From: Radicibacter daui
GTDB taxonomy: Bacteria; Pseudomonadota; Alphaproteobacteria; Radicibacterales; Radicibacteraceae
Direction: 5' to 3'
Assembly: GCA_030657355.1 (NCBI GenBank)
Contig: CP131056.1
Coordinates: 2,376,501 to 2,440,500 of the forward strand
Length of the DNA stretch: 64,000 nucleotides
Shown here: positions 51,457 through 58,846 of the stretch, in pieces
How the letters are laid out: each line of letters starts with the position of its first letter
Position numbering within the stretch: the first letter of the stretch is position 1
Position numbers and translations under genes: made by a program
The notes under the pieces: generated by a model
Told to the model about the DNA's origin: nothing
Database searches by the model: none
The model's input: the letters and a program-made list of their open reading frames with translations, nothing else

Positions 51457-51759
51457 TCAGGGGTTAGGACGGGTAAGGTCCGGACGGAAGTTCATGGCGT
51501 AGTTGTTCGGACGAACCTTGCGCTGATGCGGGATCTGGACGGTGTATTCGAGGCCCTTCTTCTGCGCGAAGGCGACAGCCTCTTCCAGCGTTTCGAACTT
51601 GATGCGCACCTGGCCATTGGTGTCGCCGGCACTCACCCAACCCATCAGCGGCTCCGGCGTGCGGGCGGTGGCGTTCTCATACTCCAGCACCCACTCCTTG
51701 GTCTTGCCGAGGGCGGACTGCATGGCGTTGCGAGCGGGGCGGTAGATCGTGGCCTTCAT
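51457..51759 (-). CDS. NDUFS4-like complex I accessory subunit
   Basis: 100 residues. The family (ETC complex I subunit, AQDQ/18 kDa) is recognised from ATIYRPARNAMQSALGKTKEWVLEYE, the WVSAGDTNGQVRIKFETLEEAVAFAQKKG core and the basic end RKVRPNNYAMNFRPD. It is one of the alphaproteobacterial accessory subunits shared with mitochondria. ATG 51759; an upstream frame from 51837 lacks conservation. Its neighbours are tRNA genes and a DUF192 gene; the same small cluster recurs in other alphaproteobacteria from memory. Confidence 0.88.
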   Translation of the reverse strand: MKATIYRPARNAMQSALGKTKEWVLEYENATARTPEPLMGWVSAGDTNGQVRIKFETLEEAVAFAQKKGLEYTVQIPHQRKVRPNNYAMNFRPDLTRPNP

Positions 51760-51851
51760 CAAGCATCCATCCGGATTAAGGTCTGCGGGGGAGAAACCAG
51801 CTAACGGCAAGCATAGCGCCAAATCGCTGAATTCCACCGAAAAATTCCAGA

Positions 51852-51928
51852 TGGTCGGGACGCCCAGATTCGAACTGGGGGCCTGCAGTACCCAAAACTG
51901 CCGCGCTACCAGGCTGCGCTACGCCCCG
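51852..51928 (-). tRNA. tRNA-Pro (TGG)
   Basis: 77 bases on the minus strand with CCA. Acceptor CGGGGCG pairs CGTCCCG with one G-T pair; anticodon arm GCAGT-TTTGGGT-ACTGC, anticodon TGG; T arm AGTTCGAATCT. Confidence 0.95.
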
Positions 51929-52043
51929 ACCGTGGGCATCCCTTACACCAAACTCTCCGGCGGCTTCAAGCTATCGCCGCATGCCGGAGCAAATCCGGTG
52001 CTATTCCACCGCGTTATGGAGAAACGGCGCCTTTGCAGGCGAG

Positions 52044-52544
52044 CTACTGGGTCTGTCTGACACCGCCGACGATGGCGACATGGTCGCCTTCATGCACCCC
52101 CAGCATCGCCGTGACCCCGCCATTGACCTCCAGTACGTAACGCACAGGCACCTGCGAGGAGATCGGCGTTTCGTCATGCGGGATGGCGCGCTCATGGATG
52201 TGCCGGATGACCCCGGCGGAATCGATGAAGAGCATATCGAGCGGGATCAGCGTGTTGCGCATCCAGAACTGCACTTCCGCCTGACGGTCGAAGACGAAGA
52301 GCATGCCGCCATCCAGCGCCAGATGATCACGGAACATCAGCCCCTGCTCGCGCGAGGCCGGGGTATCCACCACCTCGGCCGTAATCTTCGCCTGACGGCC
52401 CGATTTCATCGCGATGATGAGCTCGGCGCTCTTGGCTGCCTCCGCCCGCGGGGAAACCAGGGCAAGCCCGGCGCCGATCATCAGCGCCAGCACCATCATC
52501 AGCACTCGCAAACCGCCTTGTCCCCTGGCCTTTACAGCCTGCAT
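52044..52544 (-). CDS. DUF192 exported protein
   Basis: 166 residues. Signal peptide or anchor about 1-36 (VLMMVLALMIGAGLALVSPRAEA). DUF192 core: TPASREQGLMFRD, GGMLFVFDRQAEVQFWMRNTLIPLDMLFID, then VRYVLEVNGG. Function unknown; expected periplasmic. ATG 52544 has GGAGAG before it, which rules out the longer frame to 52892 antisense to the amidotransferase. Confidence 0.87.
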   Translation of the reverse strand: MQAVKARGQGGLRVLMMVLALMIGAGLALVSPRAEAAKSAELIIAMKSGRQAKITAEVVDTPASREQGLMFRDHLALDGGMLFVFDRQAEVQFWMRNTLIPLDMLFIDSAGVIRHIHERAIPHDETPISSQVPVRYVLEVNGGVTAMLGVHEGDHVAIVGGVRQTQ

Positions 52545-52572
52545 CTCTGCTCTCTCCTGAAACCTGATGTTC

Positions 52573-53277
52573 TCACGATGCCGCCAGATCGAGCCAGCGG
52601 CCAAGCACCTGCGCACCATAGTCACGCGCCGCCTGCGCATAACGGCTGAGATCGGCTTCCAGCACGGCGCCAACCCCTGCCCGTTCCGGCCGGCTGCCAT
52701 ACCATTTGTCGAACCAGAGCCGCGCCTCGGCCTCTCCGGCCTCGATATGGCACTGAAAGGCATAACTCCGGTTACCGTGTCGCCAGATCTGGACCGGCGT
52801 ATGGCGGCTGCCGGCCAGCAATACCGCCTGCGGTGGCAGCGACATGGTGTCCTGATGAGATTCCAGTACCGGAGCCCTCTCCAGCCCGGCAATCAACGGG
52901 TCCTGCAATCCCGCGTCCGTTTGCCGCAACGGCACATAACCCCATTCGAGGCCAGCAGGATGGCGGAAACTCTGCCCGCCAAAAGCCCGCGCCATCACCT
53001 GAGCGCCAAGGCAGATGCCCAGCACCGGTTTGCCGGCACCATCGAACTCGCGCACCAGCGCCATCTCCAGCGCAGCAGCCGGGAAATTCTCATCGTCATA
53101 GGAGTCCTGCGGGCCGCCCAGCACAATGAGCCCGTCGAAGCCCGCAACGCCATACTTTCCGGCCAGCAATTCGGCGGGCGACACCCGGACCGCCGTGACA
53201 TTGCGCCGGGTCAGGACAGGGGCAAAATGCGCAAGGGGTGCCGTGGGGGCATTCTCCACAACCAGCACAGTCTTCAT
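52573..53277 (-). CDS. Class I glutamine amidotransferase-like protein
   Basis: 234 residues. Cys89 in GKPVLGICLGAQVMARAFGG is the nucleophile; His177 and Glu179 in YAFQCHIEAGEAE complete the triad. Resembles the GuaA-type amidotransferase domain found as stand-alone glutamine hydrolases. Ends 28 bases before DUF192. The acceptor of the ammonia is unknown. Confidence 0.85.
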   Translation of the reverse strand: MKTVLVVENAPTAPLAHFAPVLTRRNVTAVRVSPAELLAGKYGVAGFDGLIVLGGPQDSYDDENFPAAALEMALVREFDGAGKPVLGICLGAQVMARAFGGQSFRHPAGLEWGYVPLRQTDAGLQDPLIAGLERAPVLESHQDTMSLPPQAVLLAGSRHTPVQIWRHGNRSYAFQCHIEAGEAEARLWFDKWYGSRPERAGVGAVLEADLSRYAQAARDYGAQVLGRWLDLAAS

Positions 53278-53418
53278 TGCCCGCTACCCGTCCTTGCCGC
53301 TGTTTTGCCAATCGATACCGGGGCGATGCTACGCCGATGCACGGCTTGCGATATGGCCCTCTTGGGCGCTTTATACCATTGAAAAGAAGACAAATGACAG
53401 GTGAAGGGAGACGCCGGC

Positions 53419-54369
53419 ATGAAATCGAAGCCAAGCCTCGGACTGGCTCTCGGCGCGGGCGTTGCGCGCGGGTGGGCACATATCGGCATCCTCAGATCGC
53501 TGAAGCGCGCCGGGATAGAGCCCGACATCGTTGCCGGCACCTCCATCGGTTCCGTGGTCGCGGGCTGCCACCTCACCGGCAAGCTGGATGATCTTGAAAA
53601 ATGGGCCCGTAGCCTCACCACCTGGCGCGTCATCAGCTATCTCGATTTCCGGGTTTCTTCCGGCGGCATCATCGGCGGCGGCAAGCTGAAACAGGAGTTG
53701 CGCAACAACCTCGGCCAGACCCGTATCGAGGATGTGTCCAAGCCGCTGCGGCTGATGGCGACAGACCTGACCACCGGCCACGAGGTGTGGTTGCGGGAGG
53801 GCGATCTTGTAGACGCCATGGCGGCTTCCTATGCCCTGCCCGGCATCTTTCCCCCGGTGGCGTTGCAGGACCGCTGGCTGGTCGATGGTGCCCTCGTCAA
53901 CCCGATCCCGGTTTCCGTCTGCCGCGCGCTTGGCGCGCAGGTCATCATCGCCTGCAACCTCGGCGCCGACATGATCGGCCGCACCCAGATCGGCAACAGC
54001 GTGCCGCGCGCGGCCGGGTTCGATCTGCTGGATGAACTCGACAAGGGAGCGACGCCCGGGTCAGGCTCGCGTATGGACTGGCTGACCAAGCGTATCTTCG
54101 GCCGGCCTGCCGGCAGCCCCAGCATGTTCGGCACCATGGTTTCCGCCCTTGCCATCGTGCAGGACCGTATCGCCCGCTCCCGCCTTGCCGGCGAACCGCC
54201 GGACGTGCATGTGACCCCGCGTGTCGGCCATATCGGCATGCTGGAATTCCAGCGGGCAAGCGAGCTGATCGATCTGGGAGAGGCCGCGATGGAAGCGGCC
54301 ATGCCGGAGCTGAAAGACGCTCTCGCCATCGCGAGCCTGCATGTCAATGGCGGTGGGCTCCGCACCTGA
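53419..54369 (+). CDS. Patatin-like phospholipase (RssA type)
   Basis: 316 residues. Oxyanion loop LGAGVARGWAHIGIL (11-25), nucleophile Ser42 in VAGTSIGSVVAG and dyad Asp156 in WLVDGALVNP. No signal peptide or membrane helix. Lipid acyl hydrolase; substrate unknown. ATG 53419 has GGGAG upstream; the frame opens at GTG 53401, which is less likely. The next gene starts 57 bases later. Confidence 0.9.
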   Translation: MKSKPSLGLALGAGVARGWAHIGILRSLKRAGIEPDIVAGTSIGSVVAGCHLTGKLDDLEKWARSLTTWRVISYLDFRVSSGGIIGGGKLKQELRNNLGQTRIEDVSKPLRLMATDLTTGHEVWLREGDLVDAMAASYALPGIFPPVALQDRWLVDGALVNPIPVSVCRALGAQVIIACNLGADMIGRTQIGNSVPRAAGFDLLDELDKGATPGSGSRMDWLTKRIFGRPAGSPSMFGTMVSALAIVQDRIARSRLAGEPPDVHVTPRVGHIGMLEFQRASELIDLGEAAMEAAMPELKDALAIASLHVNGGGLRT

Positions 54370-54425
54370 AATCGCGTGAAACGTCGATTGAAGTTTCAAC
54401 GGCACCAGATCATAACGGGTTCATC

Positions 54426-55154
54426 ATGATTTTCATTGCTACCGATTTTGGCCTTGCCGGGCCCTACACCGGCCAGATGAAGGCCGTGCTGGCTGCCGCG
54501 GCGCCCGGCGTGCCGGTCATCGACCTTTTTGCCGATATTCCCGCCTTCAACCACAAGGCTGCCGCCTATCTTCTTGGCGCCTATGCCCCCTTCCAGCCAG
54601 CCGACAGCACCTTTTTATGTGTGGTCGATCCGGGGGTTGGCAGCAGCCGGGCCCCGGTGGCGGTCGAAGCAGACAGCCGGTTTTTTGTCGGTCCGGACAA
54701 TGGTCTTTTCAGCCAGATCATCCGCCGTGCCGATGCCTGCCGGGCCTGGCGCATCGACTGGCAGCCGCCGGGGATGTCCGTCAGCTTCCACGGCCGTGAC
54801 CTGTTCGCCCCCATCGCGGCCCGTTTGGCGACAAAGATGCCCTTCGAACGCAGCGAGATCGATCCGGCGACACTCGACCGTCCGGACTGGCCGGACGATC
54901 TGGCGGAGGTTATCTATCACGATCATTACGGAAACGTGATGACCGGATTGCGGACACATACCGTGCCGGCCGGCGCCCGGCTGATTGCCGGCGGCAAGTT
55001 CCTGCCCCCGGCGCATACTTTCTCGTCCGTGCCGCAGGGCGAGGCTTTCTGGTACGGCAACTCCAATGGACTGGCTGAAATCGCCGTCAATCAGGGGCGG
55101 GCTGGTGATCTGGCCGGACTTGCGGTAGGTGATCCGATCAGGATCGTGACCTAG
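54426..55154 (+). CDS. SAM hydroxide adenosyltransferase (DUF62)
   Basis: 242 residues. IFIATDFGLAGPYTGQMKAVL opens the first domain; VDPGVGSSRAPVAVE and FVGPDNGLFS are the conserved loops; FHGRDLFAPIAARLA holds the active-site His/Arg; the second domain has DHYGNVMTG and YGNSNGLAEIAVNQG. The family splits S-adenosylmethionine to adenosine and methionine using hydroxide. Role in this organism unknown. An inverted repeat (TGAAAC to GTTTCA) lies in the short gap before it. Confidence 0.88.
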   Translation: MIFIATDFGLAGPYTGQMKAVLAAAAPGVPVIDLFADIPAFNHKAAAYLLGAYAPFQPADSTFLCVVDPGVGSSRAPVAVEADSRFFVGPDNGLFSQIIRRADACRAWRIDWQPPGMSVSFHGRDLFAPIAARLATKMPFERSEIDPATLDRPDWPDDLAEVIYHDHYGNVMTGLRTHTVPAGARLIAGGKFLPPAHTFSSVPQGEAFWYGNSNGLAEIAVNQGRAGDLAGLAVGDPIRIVT

Positions 55155-55165
55155 CCTCTTATCGC

Positions 55166-56059
55166 TTAGGCAATGAACAGGCAGCTGGTGCCAGCCACAG
55201 CAAGCGCCGCCCCCAGCCATGCCCAGCCGGCGGGGCGTTCGCGGGTTACAGCCCACAGCACCGGCAGCACCAGAATTGGCGAGGTGGCGGAAAGGGTCGC
55301 CACCAGCCCCGCTTCGCCGGTTGCCAGTGCCTGCAAAAGCAGTGTCATGCCGAGCGCCATGCCGATGGCGCCGCTGAGCGCCACGCGCCCTACCAGCCGC
55401 CAGTTGAGTTTCGGCCCGGCATAACGCCGGCTGGCGGGCAGCAGGAACCAGAGCGTCAGCACAACCGCCGAAACCGCCGTGCGTACCGCAGAGGCCGCAA
55501 CCGGATCGACGCCATGCTGCATTACCGGCTTGGCGATCAGCACGCCAAGCGCCTGGCACAGCGCGGCGGCAAGGCCAAAGGCAATCCCCTGCCACAACGG
55601 CCCCTGCACGGCCTCCCACTGATGGATCTGCGCCCGGCGCTTGCCGAACAGAATGGCGATGACGACGCCGATGGTGACCAGAAGGCAGCCGCCGGCAGCC
55701 ACGGGCGCCAGCGTATCGCCCAGAAAGAGCCACGCCAGCAGCACCGTCATCGGCGCGTTGGTGGCGAAAACCACAGCATTGCGCCGCGGCCCCACCCGGC
55801 GCAGGCCGGCAAAAAGCAGGGTATCGCCCAGAAGGATGCCCACAACACCGGAGAGCACCAGCGCACCGAACATCTCTGGCCGCAGCGCGTGCCAGGCACC
55901 GGTCAGGAGCGCCATCAGCCACAACATCGCCGTGACGATGCTCATGCGCAGCCGGTTGAAGGCAAGAGCCCCCAGAACCCGTGACGGCTCGACTGAAATC
56001 ATGCCGCCAACAGCCCAGCAAAGCGCTGCGCCGAGCGCCGCTACGACCGTAAAAATCAT
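55166..56059 (-). CDS. EamA/DMT-family transporter
   Basis: 297 residues, ten membrane segments in two EamA halves: VVAALGAALCWAVGG opens the first and IAFGLAAALCQALGVLIAK the second; FLGDTLAPVAAGGCLLVTIG and TLSATSPILVLPVLWAVTRE end each half. Exporter of metabolites or drugs, substrate unknown. Start ATG 56059; the frame to 56137 lacks a ribosome site. Convergent with the DUF62 gene, 11 bases apart. Confidence 0.86.
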   Translation of the reverse strand: MIFTVVAALGAALCWAVGGMISVEPSRVLGALAFNRLRMSIVTAMLWLMALLTGAWHALRPEMFGALVLSGVVGILLGDTLLFAGLRRVGPRRNAVVFATNAPMTVLLAWLFLGDTLAPVAAGGCLLVTIGVVIAILFGKRRAQIHQWEAVQGPLWQGIAFGLAAALCQALGVLIAKPVMQHGVDPVAASAVRTAVSAVVLTLWFLLPASRRYAGPKLNWRLVGRVALSGAIGMALGMTLLLQALATGEAGLVATLSATSPILVLPVLWAVTRERPAGWAWLGAALAVAGTSCLFIA

Positions 56060-56114
56060 CTCGCCGTTCCACCCGGACACACTGTTAGCCCGTGCCTTCT
56101 CGATCTTGCGGGGC

Positions 56115-56151
56115 ACGATACAAAACAGGCGGGACAAGATTGTCCCGCCTG
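56115..56151 (-). terminator. Terminator after the mini chemotaxis protein
   Basis: An 11-bp perfect stem (56126-56136 with 56141-56151), loop AGAT, followed on the minus strand by TGTTTTGTATC. Confidence 0.8.
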
Positions 56152-56236
56152 CTGCGCCTTATATCAGCCCGGTTGCGAAACGCATCGGGTGGAATTGTAT
56201 CGAAACAGCCGGCCCTGAAGCGCGCCGGAGCCCGTA

Positions 56237-56602
56237 TCAGACCTTGCCGTTCGCCTTCTGGGCCAGCGTCTCCAGATGGCGGGTACGCTTGCGCAGGGAA
56301 TCCAGCACGGCAGAAATTTCGGAAGTTGCGCCGGCAGTCTGGCCGGAGAGGTTCTTCACCTCACCTGCCACAACGGCGAAACCGCGGCCAGCTTCACCGG
56401 CACGCGCGGCTTCGATGGTGGCGTTAAGCGCCAGCAGGTTGGTCTGCTTGGCGATGGCGTCGATCTGCTGCGCAACGGTACCGACCTTGTCGATCTCATT
56501 CCGCAGGCCTTCCAGTTCCGTCGCGATCTCGTTCAGTGCGGCAGTCAAGTCAGCCGACCGGGCGGTGATCTCCGACGACTGTTCAGCGCTGTAGGTATCC
56601 AT
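56237..56602 (-). CDS. Miniature methyl-accepting chemotaxis signalling protein
   Basis: 121 residues. It contains little but the MCP signalling hairpin tip: [42 protein letters not shown] (about 43-84), flanked by short helical stretches. No sensor domain and no membrane segment. Full receptors carry a helical arm about twice as long on each side. It should be cytoplasmic and might dock to CheA/CheW arrays or form mixed trimers. ATG 56602 is one choice; ATG 56638 (12 residues longer) is also open. A palindrome and a CtrA-like box lie upstream. Confidence 0.82.
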   Translation of the reverse strand: MDTYSAEQSSEITARSADLTAALNEIATELEGLRNEIDKVGTVAQQIDAIAKQTNLLALNATIEAARAGEAGRGFAVVAGEVKNLSGQTAGATSEISAVLDSLRKRTRHLETLAQKANGKV

Positions 56603-56639
56603 TGCCGCGAACCCTTTCCCACTGTTCACCCGCCCCATG

Positions 56640-56653
56640 CCCTATGCATAGGG
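56640..56653. promoter_or_regulatory. 14-bp perfect palindrome before the mini chemotaxis gene
   Basis: CCCTATGCATAGGG is fully self-complementary. It is 38 bases upstream of the chosen ATG, 2 bases before the alternative one, so it is a candidate operator. Confidence 0.5.
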
Positions 56654-56750
56654 GACGCGGGCTCATGTTATTGCCGACGCCTGGCCGCGACAGGATGGCA
56701 TGCTCGCCCCTCTGCTGCACGGCGCATTTACACTGCATGCCAGCCAGCCA

Positions 56751-56765
56751 TTAAATCCGTGTTAA
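56751..56765. promoter_or_regulatory. CtrA-type box TTAA-N7-TTAA
   Basis: TTAA (56751-56754), seven bases, TTAA (56762-56765) matches the Caulobacter CtrA binding consensus, lacking only its final C. It lies about 150 bases before the mini chemotaxis gene. CtrA controls motility and chemotaxis genes in many alphaproteobacteria. Confidence 0.45.
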
Positions 56766-56985
56766 TTGGCGCCGTCGGGGTTGTTTTTAGCCGGCCGCCA
56801 TACGCTTTCCCGTCCGTTTTGCGATACATCCTTATGCCATCCGCTATGGCGGGATGCGTTTTTAGCCTCCCACTGATTCGCGCGAAGCGGGAAATTTTCA
56901 TATCAGCCTATGTCAGGGTGCCCCGAGCACGCTCCCGCACCCGAGTCTCGGCGCTACCGTGTCGTGATGCCTTCCCGCCCCGGGA

Positions 56986-57011
56986 GGAACCCGCCCCCGG
57001 CATGCCGCGTT
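56986..57011 (+). promoter_or_regulatory. EcfG-type promoter of opgD
   Basis: GGAAC (56986-56990), exactly 17 bases, CGTT (57008-57011): an exact general-stress consensus, pointing to opgD. Transcription would start near 57019, giving a leader of about 160 bases. Confidence 0.7.
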
Positions 57012-57181
57012 GTGCCACAACGGCGCCACGCCCGCGCGATTATGATATCCCTCAAGGCCCTGTAACTTCCCGTTCATGCGGGCAGATTGACAGAGCCCCG
57101 CCCTTGTATAGATCTTGCGCGCCTGCCCGAGAGCGGCCGGCCGACCTCCAGAAAAACTTCAGGCTCAACCGGAGCACCCGA

Positions 57182-58780
57182 ATGTCCCCCACTCTTGACC
57201 GCCGCGCGCTTCTCAAGGCGGTTGCTGCCACCTCGGCCATTGGCCTCGTCATGCGGGGCGGCCAGCCGGCCCTGGCGGCTGAAAAAGGCCTGAAGTTTGG
57301 CGATGCCTTCGACTTCTCGTTCGACACGCTGAAGCAGATGGCCGCCCGGATGTCGCGCGACGTCTATGTTGGCCCTTCGCATCCCGATCCGGAAATCCTG
57401 CAGCAGATCGATTACGACGCCTGGGGCAAGATCAGCTACGACACCGATCTTGCGGTGTTCGCGGACGGGCCCGGCAAGTTTCCCGTCACCTTCTTCCATC
57501 TCGGCCGCTTCTTCCAGAAGGCGGTGCAGATGCATGTGGTGGAAGGCGGCATGGCGCGCGAGATCGTCTACTCGTCCGATTATTTCAAGATGCCGGCCGA
57601 CAGCGTGGCCCACAAACTGCCGGAAGGTGCCGGTTTTGCCGGCCTGCGTGTGCAGGAGCCGCGCGATGGCGAACTCGACTGGCGCAAGAATGACTGGGTC
57701 GCGTTCCTCGGCGCTTCTTACCTGCGCTCTATCGGCGAACTGCACCAGTACGGGCTTTCCGCCCGCGGTCTGGCGCTCGACACTGCGGTCTATGGCAAGG
57801 CCGAGGAATTCCCCGACTTCACCCAGATCTTCATCCAGACACCGGAAAACGGCAGCAGCGACAGCCTGACGCTGTTTGCCCTGCTGGACAGCCCGTCGAT
57901 CACCGGTGCCTATCGCTTCGAGATGACGCGCGCGGCGGGTGTAGTGATGGACATCGATGTGACACTCTACCCGCGTGCCGCCATCAGCCGTTTCGGTATC
58001 GCGCCGCTGACCTCAATGTACTGGTTTTCCGAGACTGCCAAACCGACGGCCATCGACTGGCGTCCGGAGATCCATGATTCCGACGGGCTGGCGCTTTACA
58101 CCGGCGTGGGCGAGCATATCTGGCGCCCCCTCAACAACCCGCCCTACATCACCGCCTCCGCCTTCGGCGACGAAAACCCGCGCGGCTTCGGGCTGCTGCA
58201 GCGTGACCGCAATTTCGACCACTATCAGGACGGCGTCTATTATGACCGCCGCCCGAGCGCCTGGGTCGAGCCCAAGGGCAGCTGGGGCAAGGGCGCGGTT
58301 CAGCTGATCGAGCTGTCGACCGATGACGAAATTCACGACAACATCGTCGCCATGTGGGTGCCGGAAGTAACGCCGGCTCCGGGCAGCGAGTTCAGCTACG
58401 GCTACCGGCTCTACTGGTCTGCGGACGAGCCGGATCCGACGCCGCTGGCGCGCTGCGTGGCCACCCGCCTCAGCAATGGTGGCCAGCCCGGCCAGCCCCG
58501 CCCCAAGGGCGTGCGCAAGTTCATGGTCGAATTCCTCGGCGGTCCGCTGACGGATGTGCCGTTCGGCGTGAAGCCGAAGATCGAGGCGACCACCTCACGG
58601 GGCACTTTCACCGACTACCAGCTGGTGGAAGCCGTGCCGGACGGCGTTGCCGGGCACTGGCGGGCCCAGTTTGACCTTGCGGGCGTAGAGGGCACCGATC
58701 CGGTAGAGATCCGCCTCTTCCTGTCTCTGGACGGCAAACCGGCAACGGAAACCTGGCTCTTCCAGTACCATCCGTTCTGA
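57182..58780 (+). CDS. opgD: OpgD/OpgG-type periplasmic glucan synthesis protein
   Basis: 532 residues. N-terminal twin-arginine signal (DRRALLKAVAATSAIGLVMRG, cut after ALAAE) shows Tat export; the tatABC genes are in this window. The body has the MdoG/OpgG fold: FDFSFDTLKQMAARMSRDVYVGP, MHVVEGGMAREIVYSSDYFKMP, APLTSMYWFSE, RPEIHDSDGLALYTGVGEHIWRPLNNP and QRDRNFDHYQDGVYYDRRPSAWVEP. The Tat signal points to OpgD rather than OpgG. Osmoregulated periplasmic glucans protect against low osmolarity. GGAG lies seven bases before ATG 57182. No opgH is adjacent. Confidence 0.9.
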   Translation: MSPTLDRRALLKAVAATSAIGLVMRGGQPALAAEKGLKFGDAFDFSFDTLKQMAARMSRDVYVGPSHPDPEILQQIDYDAWGKISYDTDLAVFADGPGKFPVTFFHLGRFFQKAVQMHVVEGGMAREIVYSSDYFKMPADSVAHKLPEGAGFAGLRVQEPRDGELDWRKNDWVAFLGASYLRSIGELHQYGLSARGLALDTAVYGKAEEFPDFTQIFIQTPENGSSDSLTLFALLDSPSITGAYRFEMTRAAGVVMDIDVTLYPRAAISRFGIAPLTSMYWFSETAKPTAIDWRPEIHDSDGLALYTGVGEHIWRPLNNPPYITASAFGDENPRGFGLLQRDRNFDHYQDGVYYDRRPSAWVEPKGSWGKGAVQLIELSTDDEIHDNIVAMWVPEVTPAPGSEFSYGYRLYWSADEPDPTPLARCVATRLSNGGQPGQPRPKGVRKFMVEFLGGPLTDVPFGVKPKIEATTSRGTFTDYQLVEAVPDGVAGHWRAQFDLAGVEGTDPVEIRLFLSLDGKPATETWLFQYHPF

Positions 58781-58810
58781 CGACATCGGCTGCTTCTGAC
58801 AGCCCCAGGA

Positions 58811-58846
58811 AATCGCCGGCCTTCGAAGGGCCGGCGATTTTGTTTC
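58811..58846. terminator. Bidirectional terminator opgD / mscS-type gene
   Basis: An 11-bp perfect stem (58811-58821 with 58829-58839) with loop TTCGAAG, followed by TTTGTTTC on the plus strand; it lies between convergent genes. Confidence 0.85.

Larger units (their letters stand above)
56654..57181. other. Gene-free region between the mini chemotaxis gene and opgD
   Basis: About 530 bases with no convincing gene. Besides the CtrA-type box it holds the EcfG-type promoter of opgD at 56986-57011. The long open frame crossing it (from 56276) is not coding before 57182. Confidence 0.6.

Noticed and set aside
57087-57112. Sigma-70 promoter TTGACA/TATAGA before opgD
   Set aside because: Spacing is only 14 bases, too short for a normal promoter.
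56276-57181. Extended N-terminus for OpgD
   Set aside because: It crosses the mini chemotaxis gene antisense, the palindrome, the CtrA-like box and the EcfG promoter, and lacks protein character; the Tat signal begins at 57182.
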